A stretch of 64,000 nucleotides of DNA from Oscillospiraceae bacterium (lineage in GTDB: Bacteria > Bacillota > Clostridia > UBA1212): positions 251,859-315,858 of the forward strand of contig SVJA01000001.1 of NCBI GenBank assembly GCA_015069195.1, given 5' to 3'. The notes below the pieces were generated by a model. That model had not been told where the DNA came from and ran no database searches. It was given only the letters and a program-made list of their open reading frames with translations. Positions 42,415 to 51,909 of this stretch are shown piece by piece. The translations under genes were made by a program, and so were the position numbers. Each line of letters opens with the position of its first letter. Positions within the stretch are counted from its first letter, which is position 1.

Positions 42415-42933
42415 TTATACAATAGAAAATTCCACATACATATCACATCTTGTCGTATCATCAAAGGCATTCTCATCCGGCAAATAGCACTCCGCCGTAA
42501 ACCGATATTTGCCTCCTTTATCAATATCAAAAAATGATAAATTATATTTGTGTTCATTTTCCTCTCCGGGTGCTATCATACACGCTATGCTCGGAACAAT
42601 GACACTTTCTACGGCACAACTTGTCCACACACCATCAACCTGTTTTTGTATGTCATACCCAAGGCCGTATGTGGCACGTCTGTCAGTTTCATTTTTCCAC
42701 AATATCTCTATGTACGGATATTCCGCAGCCAGTTCATATGATTTTATCGACAGACCTATACCTTCGATCGTCGAACTTTTTCCGGTTTGCGCAAGCTTTG
42801 CATCTTTATTAAAAGCGGTCGCAGGATAATGCACCCCATCATCTTTTCTACCGGGTAATATCACGGATATGGTAGCCGCAATAAGTACAGCAGCAATAAC
42901 TATGACTAATGTTACGATAAGTTTGTTTTTCAT
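42415..42933 (-). CDS. Membrane-anchored Ig-like (Big_14-type) protein
   Basis: 172 aa. N-terminal helix (residues 4-27) anchors a beta domain: GLSIKSYELAAEYPYIEILW, TYGLGYDIQKQVDGVWTSC, PGEENEHKYNLSFF, GKYRFTAECYLP. These are the strand patterns of the bacterial Ig-like Big_14 family of Clostridia. RBS AAGGA. Starts 10 nt after radA and may be its last co-transcribed gene. Function unknown. Confidence 0.75.
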   Translation of the reverse strand: MKNKLIVTLVIVIAAVLIAATISVILPGRKDDGVHYPATAFNKDAKLAQTGKSSTIEGIGLSIKSYELAAEYPYIEILWKNETDRRATYGLGYDIQKQVDGVWTSCAVESVIVPSIACMIAPGEENEHKYNLSFFDIDKGGKYRFTAECYLPDENAFDDTTRCDMYVEFSIV

Positions 42934-42943
42934 ATTAAAATCC

Positions 42944-44344
42944 TTATAATTCTATATCTTTTATACTCTTTACGTATGTAACACTTACATCGGTGCCTAT
43001 ATCTTTCAACCCTTTGAGATATGTACTTACAGCTTTTCGGTTGCCCTCAGGGACAACACATTTTTTAAATCCGAGTCTGACAGCTTCTGAAATACGCTTT
43101 TCTGCATGGTTTACCGCACGAACCTCTCCGGCAAGTCCGATTTCGCCAAAGAATACACAATCTTTCGGAATTACCGCATTTTTACAAGAGGATATTACTG
43201 CTGCAACTATCGCAAGATCTACTGCAGGTTCCGTAATTTTCATACCGCCTGCAACATTCACAAACGCATCAGCCTGTCCTATCTTAAAATGAAGTCTTTT
43301 TTCGAGAACTGCAAGCAGCATTGCAAATCGGTTGTAGTCTACACCGGTAGCCATACGTCTCGGCACCTGTAAATTTGAACCGCTGACAAGCACCTGTATT
43401 TCCACTAAAAGAGGTCTGCTTCCCTCCATTGTGCAAGCAACCGCAGTGCCGGGTGCGTCCAACGGACGTCCGTCAATCATTACCTCAGAAGGATTTAATA
43501 TTTCTGCAAGCCCTGTATCACGCATTTCAAAAACGCCTATTTCGTTTGTCGAACCAAAACGATTTTTTACACAGCGCAGTATTCTGTATGCCATATGGCG
43601 CTCACCCTCAAAGTAAAGCACGGTGTCTACCATATGTTCGAGTATACGAGGGCCTGCGATTGCACCCTCTTTTGTCACGTGACCTACAATGAATGTAGTG
43701 ATACCCATAGTCTTTGCTATCTGCATAAACTTGCCCGTAATCTCTCGTACCTGGCTGACACTGCCTGCTGCAGACGAAACAGACTCGTCGTACATCGTCT
43801 GAACAGAGTCTACTATAAGGCATGTCGGTGAAAGCTCCTCTATCATCGTTTCAATAGAAGACATCGCAGTTTCCGAAACTACATAAAGATTTTCGGCATC
43901 AACACCTATTCTCTCGGCACGCATTTTTATCTGCTCACAGGATTCCTCTCCGGATATATAGAGAATTTTTTCATCCGGCATAGAATTTGCGATATTGCCC
44001 GAAATCATAAGCATAAGCGTGGACTTTCCGATACCGGGATCACCTGACACAAGTACAAGAGATCCTTTTACAAGGCCGCCACCCAGTACTCTGTCAAGCT
44101 CACCTATGCCGGTACTTGACCGTTTCTTGTCGGTACTTACAGCTTGTTTTATATTCACGGGCTTATTTTTAGGCAACACGGCTGAGCTGACTAAACGGCT
44201 GACTCCCTGCTGCGCTGTTTCTTTATTTTTAGGTTCTTCTACAAAAGTATTCCAGGCGTTACATCCCGGACATTTTCCGAGAAAGCCGACAGACTCATAT
44301 CCGCACTCTTTACAAAAGAACACCGTGTTTTTACCTTTAGCCAT
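42944..44344 (-). CDS. radA: DNA repair protein RadA
   Basis: 466 aa branch-migration helicase used in recombinational repair. N-terminal zinc finger (CKECGYESVGFLGKCPGC), RecA-like core with Walker A SGDPGIGKSTLM near residue 90, the RadA-specific KNRFGSTNE motif near 250, and a C-terminal Lon-like domain (about 290-455). The ATG overlaps the clpC stop (TGATG), so it is the last core gene of the ctsR operon, as in Bacillus and Clostridia (where it is also called sms). Confidence 0.96.
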   Translation of the reverse strand: MAKGKNTVFFCKECGYESVGFLGKCPGCNAWNTFVEEPKNKETAQQGVSRLVSSAVLPKNKPVNIKQAVSTDKKRSSTGIGELDRVLGGGLVKGSLVLVSGDPGIGKSTLMLMISGNIANSMPDEKILYISGEESCEQIKMRAERIGVDAENLYVVSETAMSSIETMIEELSPTCLIVDSVQTMYDESVSSAAGSVSQVREITGKFMQIAKTMGITTFIVGHVTKEGAIAGPRILEHMVDTVLYFEGERHMAYRILRCVKNRFGSTNEIGVFEMRDTGLAEILNPSEVMIDGRPLDAPGTAVACTMEGSRPLLVEIQVLVSGSNLQVPRRMATGVDYNRFAMLLAVLEKRLHFKIGQADAFVNVAGGMKITEPAVDLAIVAAVISSCKNAVIPKDCVFFGEIGLAGEVRAVNHAEKRISEAVRLGFKKCVVPEGNRKAVSTYLKGLKDIGTDVSVTYVKSIKDIEL

Positions 44345-46836
44345 CACTTATCACCATCGCTTGTAGAATTTAATACAATAGTATCATTCTCCACCGCAAT
44401 GTCAATATTTCCGTTGTAATTTCCGGAGAGCATTACCTCGGCAATCTTATCCTCTATCATTGTCTGGATTGCTCTTTTGAGAGGTCTTGCACCGAATACG
44501 GCATCAAAACCTTTTTCACCGATAAATTCGGCTACACCATCTGCAATAGTGATATTTATTTCATTTGCAGCAGCACGCTTTTTAAGGTCATCAAGAAGAA
44601 TCTCGGCAATTTTCTTAATTTCGTCTTTTGAAAGTGCTTTGAATACTATAATGTCATCAATTCTGTTCAGGAACTCCGGTCTGAATGACTTTTTGAGTTC
44701 TTCGGTTACAGCAGCACGCATATCATTATGCTCAGCCTCTTTGTTTTCACCTGCGGAAAATCCGAGTCTTCTGGGTTCTGTAATGTTTCTCGCACCGACA
44801 TTAGATGTCATTATTATTACGGTATTTTTAAAGTCAACAACTCTGCCCTGAGAGTCAGTAAGTCTTCCGTCTTCAAGTATCTGCAAAAGAATGTTGAACA
44901 CGTCAGGATGTGCCTTCTCTATCTCGTCGAAGAGAACTACCGCATACGGTTTTCTTCTTATCTTCTCTGTAAGCTGACCACCCTCGTCGTATCCGACATA
45001 TCCCGGAGGTGAACCTACAAGTCTTGAAACGCTGTGTTTCTCCATATACTCAGACATATCAATTCTGACAAGTGCTTTTTCGTCTCCGAAAAGTGCTTCT
45101 GCAAGTGCTTTGGAAAGCTCCGTTTTACCCACACCCGTAGGGCCGAGGAATATGAACGAACCGATAGGACGCTTCGGATCTTTGAGTCCTGTTCTTCCTC
45201 GTCTTACTGCTCGTGCAACAGCGGAAACAGCTTCTTCTTGTCCGACAACTCTCTGATGAAGTTCCGACTCAAGTTTTAAAAGTCTTTCTCCCTCGTCGGT
45301 GCCGATTCGCTTTACCGGAATGCCTGTCCACGAAGCAATAATTTCTGCTATATCGTCTTTTCCGACAATATTATCAGTTTCTTTTTTGTTCCACTCAGTG
45401 CGAAGTTTTTCAAGTTCTTCACGAGCAGTTTTCTCATCGTCACGGATTTTCGCAGCTTTTTCAAAATCCTGCTGTTTTATGCTTCCAGCTTTCTCGATTG
45501 CAAGTATTTTTAATTTGTCCTCGAGCTTTGTTATTTCTTCGGGAGGTGTAAGTTTTTCCATACGCTCACGTGATGCAGCTTCATCAATAAGGTCGATTGC
45601 TTTATCGGGAAGATATCTGTCGTTTATATATCTCTGCGAAAGTGTTACCGCAGCCTTTAATGCATCGTCACTTATTTTTACGCCGTGGTGTTTTTCATAC
45701 TTTTCACGAATTCCCATAAGGATGGCAAGTGTGGCATCAGCATCCGGCTCATCTACTGTGATAGGCTGGAATCTTCTTTCAAGAGCCGCATCTTTTTCGA
45801 TATGCTTTCTGTATTCATCAATTGTTGTAGCACCTATTACCTGAAGCTGACCTCTTGAGAGAGCAGGCTTCATTATGTTTGCAGCATCCATTGTTCCTTC
45901 GGCTGATCCTGCGCCGATAATTGTATGAATTTCGTCAATGAAAAGAATTATGTCATTTCTCTTCATAACTTCATCCATTGCATTCTTAAGACGTTCTTCG
46001 AATTCTCCTCTGTATTTCGCACCTGCTACCATTCCTGAAAGGTCCAGTGCAATAATTCTTTTGCCTTTCATGGTTTCGGGTACATTTCCGGTCGCTATCA
46101 ATGTAGCAAGACCTTCTGCAATCGCAGTCTTACCTACTCCCGGTTCACCTATCAGACAAGGGTTATTTTTTGTCCTTCTGCTGAGAACCTGCATTACACG
46201 GTAGATTTCTTGATCTCTGCCGATAACAGGATCAAAACCACCGTTTTTTGCCACCTGTGTCAAATCTCTTCCGTACTTTTCAAGCATTGAACCTTTATTA
46301 CCCGACATTCCGTGCATTTCGTGACCGTATTCGGACTCCTCTCCGTATAAATCGTGTCCGTAGCTTTCATTTTCTGAATTATTTGACGAAAAAGCATCTC
46401 CGTTCAACGACTGATTAAGTCCCGACATAAATCTGTCGGCATCTATACCGCTTTCCGCCATAACTTCCAACGCGATACATTCGTTTTCCGAAAGAAGTGA
46501 AGCCAGAAGATGTTCTGTACCCACTGCATTTTTTCCATACTTTGCAGCCTCACTCACAGCTCTTTTTATAATTCTCTCGCAACGCGGAGTGTACGGTGGT
46601 AAAATGTTTCCGTTGCTGTCTGTAACATTCATTCCCAAACGATTTTTGAGTATATCAATTATGACATCGACAGTAAGTCCGTTCTTTGCAAGCAATACGC
46701 CGGCCACACTCGAATCATCATCCGCAAGTCCCAAAAGTAAATGCTCCGTACCGATTACATTTGAACCAAGTCTCAACGCGAATTGCCCGGACTTTTCTAC
46801 TGCCTCATAAGCTTTTTTTGTAAATTTTATGTTCAT
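44344..46836 (-). CDS. clpC: ClpC AAA+ unfoldase
   Basis: 830 aa Hsp100 chaperone that feeds substrates to ClpP. N-terminal Clp_N repeats (1-145), first AAA+ with GEPGVGKTA near 230, a central UVR/M region (KQQDFEKAAKIRDDEKTARE near 425), second AAA+ with FLGPTGVGKTELSKAL near 555 and D2-small domain to the end. AAGGAGGG precedes the ATG. Works with McsB, which marks proteins with phosphoarginine. A glycine- and acidic-rich spacer after the N-domain (about 150-185, SNNSENESYGHDLYGEE) is longer than usual. Confidence 0.97.
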   Translation of the reverse strand: MNIKFTKKAYEAVEKSGQFALRLGSNVIGTEHLLLGLADDDSSVAGVLLAKNGLTVDVIIDILKNRLGMNVTDSNGNILPPYTPRCERIIKRAVSEAAKYGKNAVGTEHLLASLLSENECIALEVMAESGIDADRFMSGLNQSLNGDAFSSNNSENESYGHDLYGEESEYGHEMHGMSGNKGSMLEKYGRDLTQVAKNGGFDPVIGRDQEIYRVMQVLSRRTKNNPCLIGEPGVGKTAIAEGLATLIATGNVPETMKGKRIIALDLSGMVAGAKYRGEFEERLKNAMDEVMKRNDIILFIDEIHTIIGAGSAEGTMDAANIMKPALSRGQLQVIGATTIDEYRKHIEKDAALERRFQPITVDEPDADATLAILMGIREKYEKHHGVKISDDALKAAVTLSQRYINDRYLPDKAIDLIDEAASRERMEKLTPPEEITKLEDKLKILAIEKAGSIKQQDFEKAAKIRDDEKTAREELEKLRTEWNKKETDNIVGKDDIAEIIASWTGIPVKRIGTDEGERLLKLESELHQRVVGQEEAVSAVARAVRRGRTGLKDPKRPIGSFIFLGPTGVGKTELSKALAEALFGDEKALVRIDMSEYMEKHSVSRLVGSPPGYVGYDEGGQLTEKIRRKPYAVVLFDEIEKAHPDVFNILLQILEDGRLTDSQGRVVDFKNTVIIMTSNVGARNITEPRRLGFSAGENKEAEHNDMRAAVTEELKKSFRPEFLNRIDDIIVFKALSKDEIKKIAEILLDDLKKRAAANEINITIADGVAEFIGEKGFDAVFGARPLKRAIQTMIEDKIAEVMLSGNYNGNIDIAVENDTIVLNSTSDGDK

Positions 46837-46858
46837 AAGTTATCCCTCCTTATGCTTT

Positions 46859-47917
46859 TCACTCTACACTTATTTTTATGGAATTTCCTATTTTATCTCT
46901 CATCATCTGCGCTCTTACGGTATCTCGCTGCTCCGCGCCGAGAACTTTGCCGGTTATTTTCTGCAGACTTGCCGGCTGAATATTTATTATCATCGACAAA
47001 ATATGGATTTCGTGTTCCGACTTAAGTATACCCATTTCAAGTCCGAGCTTTATCAGCGAAAGATTTTCAAGTGCCTCCTGTGACGGAAGTATCCATGCAC
47101 CGCAAAGTGTACCATATGCCCTACAGATTTTGTCGGTAAATACCGGGTTGTTCAGTTTTAGTTTCTTTCTGTAATCTCTCTCCATAGCACAGATCTGACC
47201 AACGATGTTATTCATCATTTTTATCAGTTCTTCCTCTGTCCTACCCAAAGTGACCTGATTTGAAATCTGATACATATGAGCAAATGAGTTGCTGTTTTCG
47301 CCGTATACGCCTCTTACCGCAATTCCGAGTTTTCCGCATGAATCCAAAACTTTATTTATATTTTTTGTCATTACCAACGCCGGTAAATGAAGCATGGCGG
47401 ATACTCTTATGGCTGTTCCTGTATTTGTCGGACAACTCGTAAGATAACCGAGTTCTCTGCTGAATGCATAATTCTTTCTGAGTGATTCCAAACCTTCAAA
47501 CTCAATACAATTCTTATATGCCTCTTCGAATGCTAAGCCCGGCAATATACTCTGTATACGCAAATGATCTTCTTCATTTATCATAACGGAAACCTTATCG
47601 CCTGCCGTTGCGGCAAATCCGCAAGGTAGCTTCTGTTCCGTAAGCGCAGGACTTATAGAATGTGTTTCGACAAGATACATCTTATCGAGTTCACTCATAT
47701 CTGCAATATTTACAAATGTCATCGGTAGTTCGGAATGAACGGAGTTGTATTCCTCGACGGCTTTTTTAGCAAGTGATATGACTTGTTCTGCCGATACAAC
47801 GCTTGCTCTGTGTGTAAACGGTATCTTATCAAAGTTTCTGGCAAGTCTTACTCTGCTACTGACAACCACATCGGAATCTTTACCCTCGTATGTGTACCAA
47901 CCTTTGTTATCACTCAT
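46859..47917 (-). CDS. mcsB: Protein-arginine kinase McsB
   Basis: 352 aa ATP:guanido phosphotransferase fold that phosphorylates arginines on CtsR and misfolded proteins. VVSSRVRLARNF near residue 18, and the catalytic segment YLTSCPTNTGTAIRVS near 155-170. Overlaps mcsA by 8 nt; AAGGAGGGCGG upstream. Its partner McsA is encoded just before and ClpC just after. Confidence 0.96.
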   Translation of the reverse strand: MSDNKGWYTYEGKDSDVVVSSRVRLARNFDKIPFTHRASVVSAEQVISLAKKAVEEYNSVHSELPMTFVNIADMSELDKMYLVETHSISPALTEQKLPCGFAATAGDKVSVMINEEDHLRIQSILPGLAFEEAYKNCIEFEGLESLRKNYAFSRELGYLTSCPTNTGTAIRVSAMLHLPALVMTKNINKVLDSCGKLGIAVRGVYGENSNSFAHMYQISNQVTLGRTEEELIKMMNNIVGQICAMERDYRKKLKLNNPVFTDKICRAYGTLCGAWILPSQEALENLSLIKLGLEMGILKSEHEIHILSMIINIQPASLQKITGKVLGAEQRDTVRAQMMRDKIGNSIKISVE

Positions 47918-48509
47918 TTTCGCCGCCCTCCTTTTCCAGTTCTTTTATCTTGTCTCTGAGCTCAGCCGCCTTTTCAAACTCTTCGTTTGCAATGGCAACC
48001 TGCATCTCATTTCTTAACTTATCAATTTCCGAAAGTTCTTTTTGTACATTTTCCGTCTGAATTTTCTCTGCACTTCTTTTTGCACCGACTTCTATCTTTT
48101 CATCATCAGGCTCTGCAATATTCTCACCGTCAGCATACGGTGACGCACCTAAGTGCACCGCGTTTCCGTGAATCTTACGAAGCAACGGTCTGAGCTCGTC
48201 AATAAATGTCGCATAACACTCCGAACAGCCGAGTTTTCCTGTTTGATTTATAGTCTTTATTGTACTTTTACAAACGGGACATGCCTTTACATTCTTGGCA
48301 GGTTGCGAATTTTGCGATGTTACCCACAGATTATCAAGTCCTGCAAGTCCGGAAAGCAATGAACCGAATCCGTCAAGCATAGGAGGGGTGACGCTGCTCT
48401 GTACATCCTCCGCGCAATCCGCGCACAAATTCATAACACTTTTTTTATTATTTACAATCTTTGTCAATCTGACTACCGCAGATTTCTTTCCGCATTTTTC
48501 ACACAACAT
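47910..48509 (-). CDS. mcsA: McsA, activator of McsB
   Basis: 199 aa. Zinc-finger CxxC pairs (CEKCGKKSAVV, CADCAEDV, CPVCKSTI, GCSECYATF) in residues 1-105, then a C-terminal UVR motif (RNEMQVAIANEEFEKAAELR, about 155-190) that binds ClpC or McsB. AAGGAGG upstream. Second gene of the ctsR operon. Confidence 0.95.
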   Translation of the reverse strand: MLCEKCGKKSAVVRLTKIVNNKKSVMNLCADCAEDVQSSVTPPMLDGFGSLLSGLAGLDNLWVTSQNSQPAKNVKACPVCKSTIKTINQTGKLGCSECYATFIDELRPLLRKIHGNAVHLGASPYADGENIAEPDDEKIEVGAKRSAEKIQTENVQKELSEIDKLRNEMQVAIANEEFEKAAELRDKIKELEKEGGENE

Positions 48510-48533
48510 AAATGATTCCTCCTTTTGTAAAAC

Positions 48534-49001
48534 TCATTCCGAAAGCAATGAAAGTATAATTCTTCTGAGCATATCAGCTCTCACTGCGTCCCTTTCACTC
48601 TGATGCACAACAGAAAGCGCCTTATCACTTGTAACAGCCTCTGCTATAGCACCCTCTCGCCTGCTGAGGACACCGTTACCGACAAAATTATTTATAAATA
48701 TACCTGCGTGGTGCTGTGTTATCTCATCGCCGATAGACGATGCGGCGTGCATCAAATATGCTTCAGCGGAATTTTCCACACGAACACGGCAAATCTTTAT
48801 ACAACCGCCTCCGCCTCTGCGACTTTCTACAATATATCCTTTCTCAGGCGAAAACCTTGTCGAAATAACGTAATTTATCTGCGACGGAACACATTTGAAA
48901 TGTCCTGCAAGCTCATTTCGCTGTATCTCTATCGAATTTAACTCATCCTCATCGAGCATCGCTTTTATGAATTCCTCTATCATATCGCTGAGTCTTGCCA
49001 T
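48534..49001 (-). CDS. ctsR: CtsR heat-shock repressor
   Basis: 155 aa. Winged helix with the family's RGGGGCIKICRV loop near residue 60, inactivated by heat or McsB. It represses this operon through the tandem heptads upstream. AAGGAAGTG precedes the ATG. Confidence 0.97.
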   Translation of the reverse strand: MARLSDMIEEFIKAMLDEDELNSIEIQRNELAGHFKCVPSQINYVISTRFSPEKGYIVESRRGGGGCIKICRVRVENSAEAYLMHAASSIGDEITQHHAGIFINNFVGNGVLSRREGAIAEAVTSDKALSVVHQSERDAVRADMLRRIILSLLSE

Positions 49002-49105
49002 AAAATCACTTCCTTCTTTAATTACACCCGGTAATTCCGGACAGTATAATAACTTTCCCGGGAAATATTATTTACAATTAGTCAAAAATCATTCTTTTTT
49101 CTGAC

Positions 49106-49122
49106 TTTGACTTTCTTTGACT
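49106..49122 (-). promoter_or_regulatory. CtsR operator
   Basis: On the minus strand AGTCAAA-GAA-AGTCAAA, an exact match to the CtsR tandem heptad consensus (RGTCAAA-N3-RGTCAAA), 11 nt downstream of the -10. Confidence 0.95.
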
Positions 49123-49133
49123 TTCACAACTGC

Positions 49134-49162
49134 AGTATATCACTCATTTTGCCGGATTGCAA
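49134..49162 (-). promoter_or_regulatory. Promoter of the ctsR operon
   Basis: TTGCAA (49162-49157), 17-nt spacer, TATACT (49139-49134), a good sigma-A match followed by the CtsR operator. Confidence 0.85.
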
Positions 49163-49191
49163 TAGGTATAAGAAAAAATTTTACAAAAAAT

Positions 49192-49211
49192 GCGTCCCGA
49201 ATCCGAGACGC
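49192..49211 (-). terminator. Terminator of the ispA-dxs-tlyA block
   Basis: 8-bp stem (49192-49199 with 49204-49211, one G-U), 4-nt loop; the minus strand continues ATTTTTTG. Lies 20 nt past the tlyA stop. Confidence 0.8.
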
Positions 49212-49231
49212 TGAAAACACATATATAATCT

Positions 49232-49951
49232 TTACTTTTTCACCCACATCAAATACTCAACATTACCGTCGCCGCCCTTTACGGGAGATTCCACAATGCC
49301 TTTTACGTTAAAACCGCACGCCTCTGCGCACGACGTAACCTTTGATAAGGCTCTCTTTCTAGCATTCACATCACGCACGATTCCGTTCTTGCCGACTTTT
49401 TTTGTGTCTGACTCAAACTGCGGTTTTATTAAAACAACTGCCGAGCCGCCTTGCTTCAAAACACAATACATCCGCGGAAGCAAAAGTGTTACCGATATAA
49501 AAGACACATCGCTACAAGCAAAGTCAAAGACGCCGTTATACTCTTCCGGCATATTTCTGAAATCGGTTTTCTCCATATTTCTGACTTTCGGATTATTTAA
49601 AATCGTTTCGTCAAGCTGTGAATGTCCCACATCCACTGAACATACGCTCTCCGCACCGTTTATCAAAAGCACCTCTGTAAAACCACCGGTGGAAGCACCT
49701 ATGTCTACGCAGCACAAGCCTTTCACCGAAATTCCGAACGAATCAAATGCTCCTTGAAGTTTAAGACCGCCCCTGCTTACATACGGAAGCGGGTCTCCCG
49801 ATGACATTATTTCGTCATTTTCAGCAACAGAAAAAGAAGGTTTTGTGATCACTTTACCGTTTACCGTCACGCAGCCTTCTTCTATCGCTCTTTGAGCCCT
49901 TGTTCTGCTTTTAAAAATATCTCGTTCTACAAGCGCCGCGTCAAGTCTCAT
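49232..49951 (-). CDS. tlyA: TlyA-family 16S/23S rRNA 2'-O-methyltransferase
   Basis: 239 aa. N-terminal S4 RNA-binding domain (residues 1-60, RLDAALVERDIFKSRTRAQR) and an FtsJ-type methyltransferase with SAM loop CVDIGASTGGFTEVLL near 80. Overlaps dxs by 11 nt. In this family it methylates ribosomal cytidines; sometimes annotated as hemolysin. Confidence 0.93.
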   Translation of the reverse strand: MRLDAALVERDIFKSRTRAQRAIEEGCVTVNGKVITKPSFSVAENDEIMSSGDPLPYVSRGGLKLQGAFDSFGISVKGLCCVDIGASTGGFTEVLLINGAESVCSVDVGHSQLDETILNNPKVRNMEKTDFRNMPEEYNGVFDFACSDVSFISVTLLLPRMYCVLKQGGSAVVLIKPQFESDTKKVGKNGIVRDVNARKRALSKVTSCAEACGFNVKGIVESPVKGGDGNVEYLMWVKK

Positions 49952-51854
49952 TTATAAGCTCCTTGTACGCAGCAACGATGCCGTCAGCATCAAGTCCGTA
50001 AATATGTTGAATCTGTGCAATCTTTCCGTGCGGAAGCGCCTCATCGGGAAGTGCAATAACTTTTATTTTTGTGTTTATTCCGTTATTGTGGCAGACAAGT
50101 CTGACTCTTTCTCCGAAACCGCCGAATTCTACGGCTTCTTCTACCGTGATGACGTACTTCGCATCAGCAGCGTTTTTAAGCACACCTTCTTCGTCCAACG
50201 GCTTTATAAATCTGGCATTAAACACTCTGACTTTTACACCGGTTTCAGCAAGCTTTTCAGCAGCCTTTAAAGCCTCTTCGGCAATAGCTCCTGCTGTCAT
50301 TATGCAAAGGTCAGCCTCTCCGCCGTCAGTAGCATCAAATATAACAGCACCCTTTCCGTACTCTACGGGTGAATATTCCAAGAGTCCGTTTCTTTCTGTA
50401 ATTCTTTCCTTTGCAGGATATCTTATAACAAAGCAGCCGTGTATATCAGGATCGTTATTTTTATCAAAAACATGCATACCGAGAGTGAGCATATCTTCCA
50501 TCTCTTTTATGCTGCAAGGAGCCGCAACCGTAGTGTTCGGCAAATGGCAGAGATATGCAAAATCGTAAATACCTTGGTGCGTTTCACCGTCCTGACCGTT
50601 TATACCGGAACGATCAAGACCAATAACAAGAGGTAAATCCTGAAGAGCAACATCGTGCAAAAGCTGATCATAGCCTCTCTGAAGGAATGTAGAATATACT
50701 GCGATAACAGGCTTTGCACCGCATATAGCCATACCGGCCGCCATTGTAACGGCATGCTGTTCTGCGATACCTACATCAAAAAATCTTTCGGGATATTTGT
50801 GTTCGAACTTTTCAAGGCCTGTTCCGAGAGGCATCGCCGCTGTAACGGCAGAAATTTTATCATCATCGGCTGCAAGTTCGGTAAGTTTGTCTGCAAAAGC
50901 GGCAGAAAAAGACTTGCCGGAACAGGACTTTACTTTTCCGGTTTCTTTATCAAAAGGTGATATTCCGTGGAACAATGCCGGATCCTCTTCTGCCGGTTTG
51001 TAACCGTTACCTTTTTTAGTCATAACGTGAACTATAACCGGACCCTTTTTCTTTTCCGCTTTCTCAAGAGCTTTCTTTATTGCCTTTATATCGTGACCAT
51101 CCACAACGCCTATATATCCAAGACCGAGATCCTCAAAAAGTTCTCCGGGAATAAGCATCAATTTTATGGACTTTTTCAGTTTGTGAATAAGTAATACAAG
51201 ATGTCTTCCGATGCCGGGAATAGACCCCAACACTTTCTTTACTTTTTTCTTTACACGCGTATATGACTTTCCTGTTCGGATTTTTCCGAGATATCTTGAA
51301 AGACCTCCTACATTCCGGGAAATGGACATACCGTTATCATTGAGAATAATCGTCATATCACAGAAAGTTTGTGCCGCATCATTAAGTGCCTCAAATGCCA
51401 TACCGCCTGTGAGCGCACCGTCACCGATAACCGCACACACCTTATAATCTGCACCTGTCATACGCTTTGCACGAGCCATACCGAGTGCTGCAGAAATCGA
51501 AGTAGAACTATGTCCGGTATTGAAACTGTCGGCAACACTTTCCTCGGTCTTAGGGAACCCGCTGAGTCCTTCAAACTGACGGATAGTATCCATCTCATAA
51601 TTTCGACCCGTAAGAATCTTATGTACATAAGTCTGGTGACCGACATCCCACACAATTCTGTCCTTATAAGGATTATAAAAAGAATACATAGCAAGTGTAA
51701 GCTCAACCACACCTAAGTTTGATGCGAGATGACCTCCGTTTTTTGCGACAACATCTACTAAACGTTCTCGTATATCTTTTGCTAAATTTTCAAGTTCTGC
51801 CGGAGACATATTTTCTAAATCCTCGGGCAATTTAAAATCCTTATCAGGTAACAT
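49941..51854 (-). CDS. dxs: 1-deoxy-D-xylulose-5-phosphate synthase
   Basis: 637 aa thiamine-diphosphate enzyme; first step of the MEP isoprenoid pathway (pyruvate + glyceraldehyde 3-phosphate). VGHQTYVHKILTGR near residue 70, ThDP motif GDGALTGGMAFEALND near 145-160 with NDNGMS, and the catalytic-Glu loop IAEQHAVTMAAG near 370. Full length. AAAGGA 9 nt before the ATG; 55 nt after ispA. Flanked by ispA and tlyA, the standard Clostridia order. Confidence 0.97.
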   Translation of the reverse strand: MLPDKDFKLPEDLENMSPAELENLAKDIRERLVDVVAKNGGHLASNLGVVELTLAMYSFYNPYKDRIVWDVGHQTYVHKILTGRNYEMDTIRQFEGLSGFPKTEESVADSFNTGHSSTSISAALGMARAKRMTGADYKVCAVIGDGALTGGMAFEALNDAAQTFCDMTIILNDNGMSISRNVGGLSRYLGKIRTGKSYTRVKKKVKKVLGSIPGIGRHLVLLIHKLKKSIKLMLIPGELFEDLGLGYIGVVDGHDIKAIKKALEKAEKKKGPVIVHVMTKKGNGYKPAEEDPALFHGISPFDKETGKVKSCSGKSFSAAFADKLTELAADDDKISAVTAAMPLGTGLEKFEHKYPERFFDVGIAEQHAVTMAAGMAICGAKPVIAVYSTFLQRGYDQLLHDVALQDLPLVIGLDRSGINGQDGETHQGIYDFAYLCHLPNTTVAAPCSIKEMEDMLTLGMHVFDKNNDPDIHGCFVIRYPAKERITERNGLLEYSPVEYGKGAVIFDATDGGEADLCIMTAGAIAEEALKAAEKLAETGVKVRVFNARFIKPLDEEGVLKNAADAKYVITVEEAVEFGGFGERVRLVCHNNGINTKIKVIALPDEALPHGKIAQIQHIYGLDADGIVAAYKELINET

Positions 51855-51909
51855 TACTGCTTGTCCTTTATATAAATTTCAATATAAATTCACTGTATAT
51901 TTTAACAAT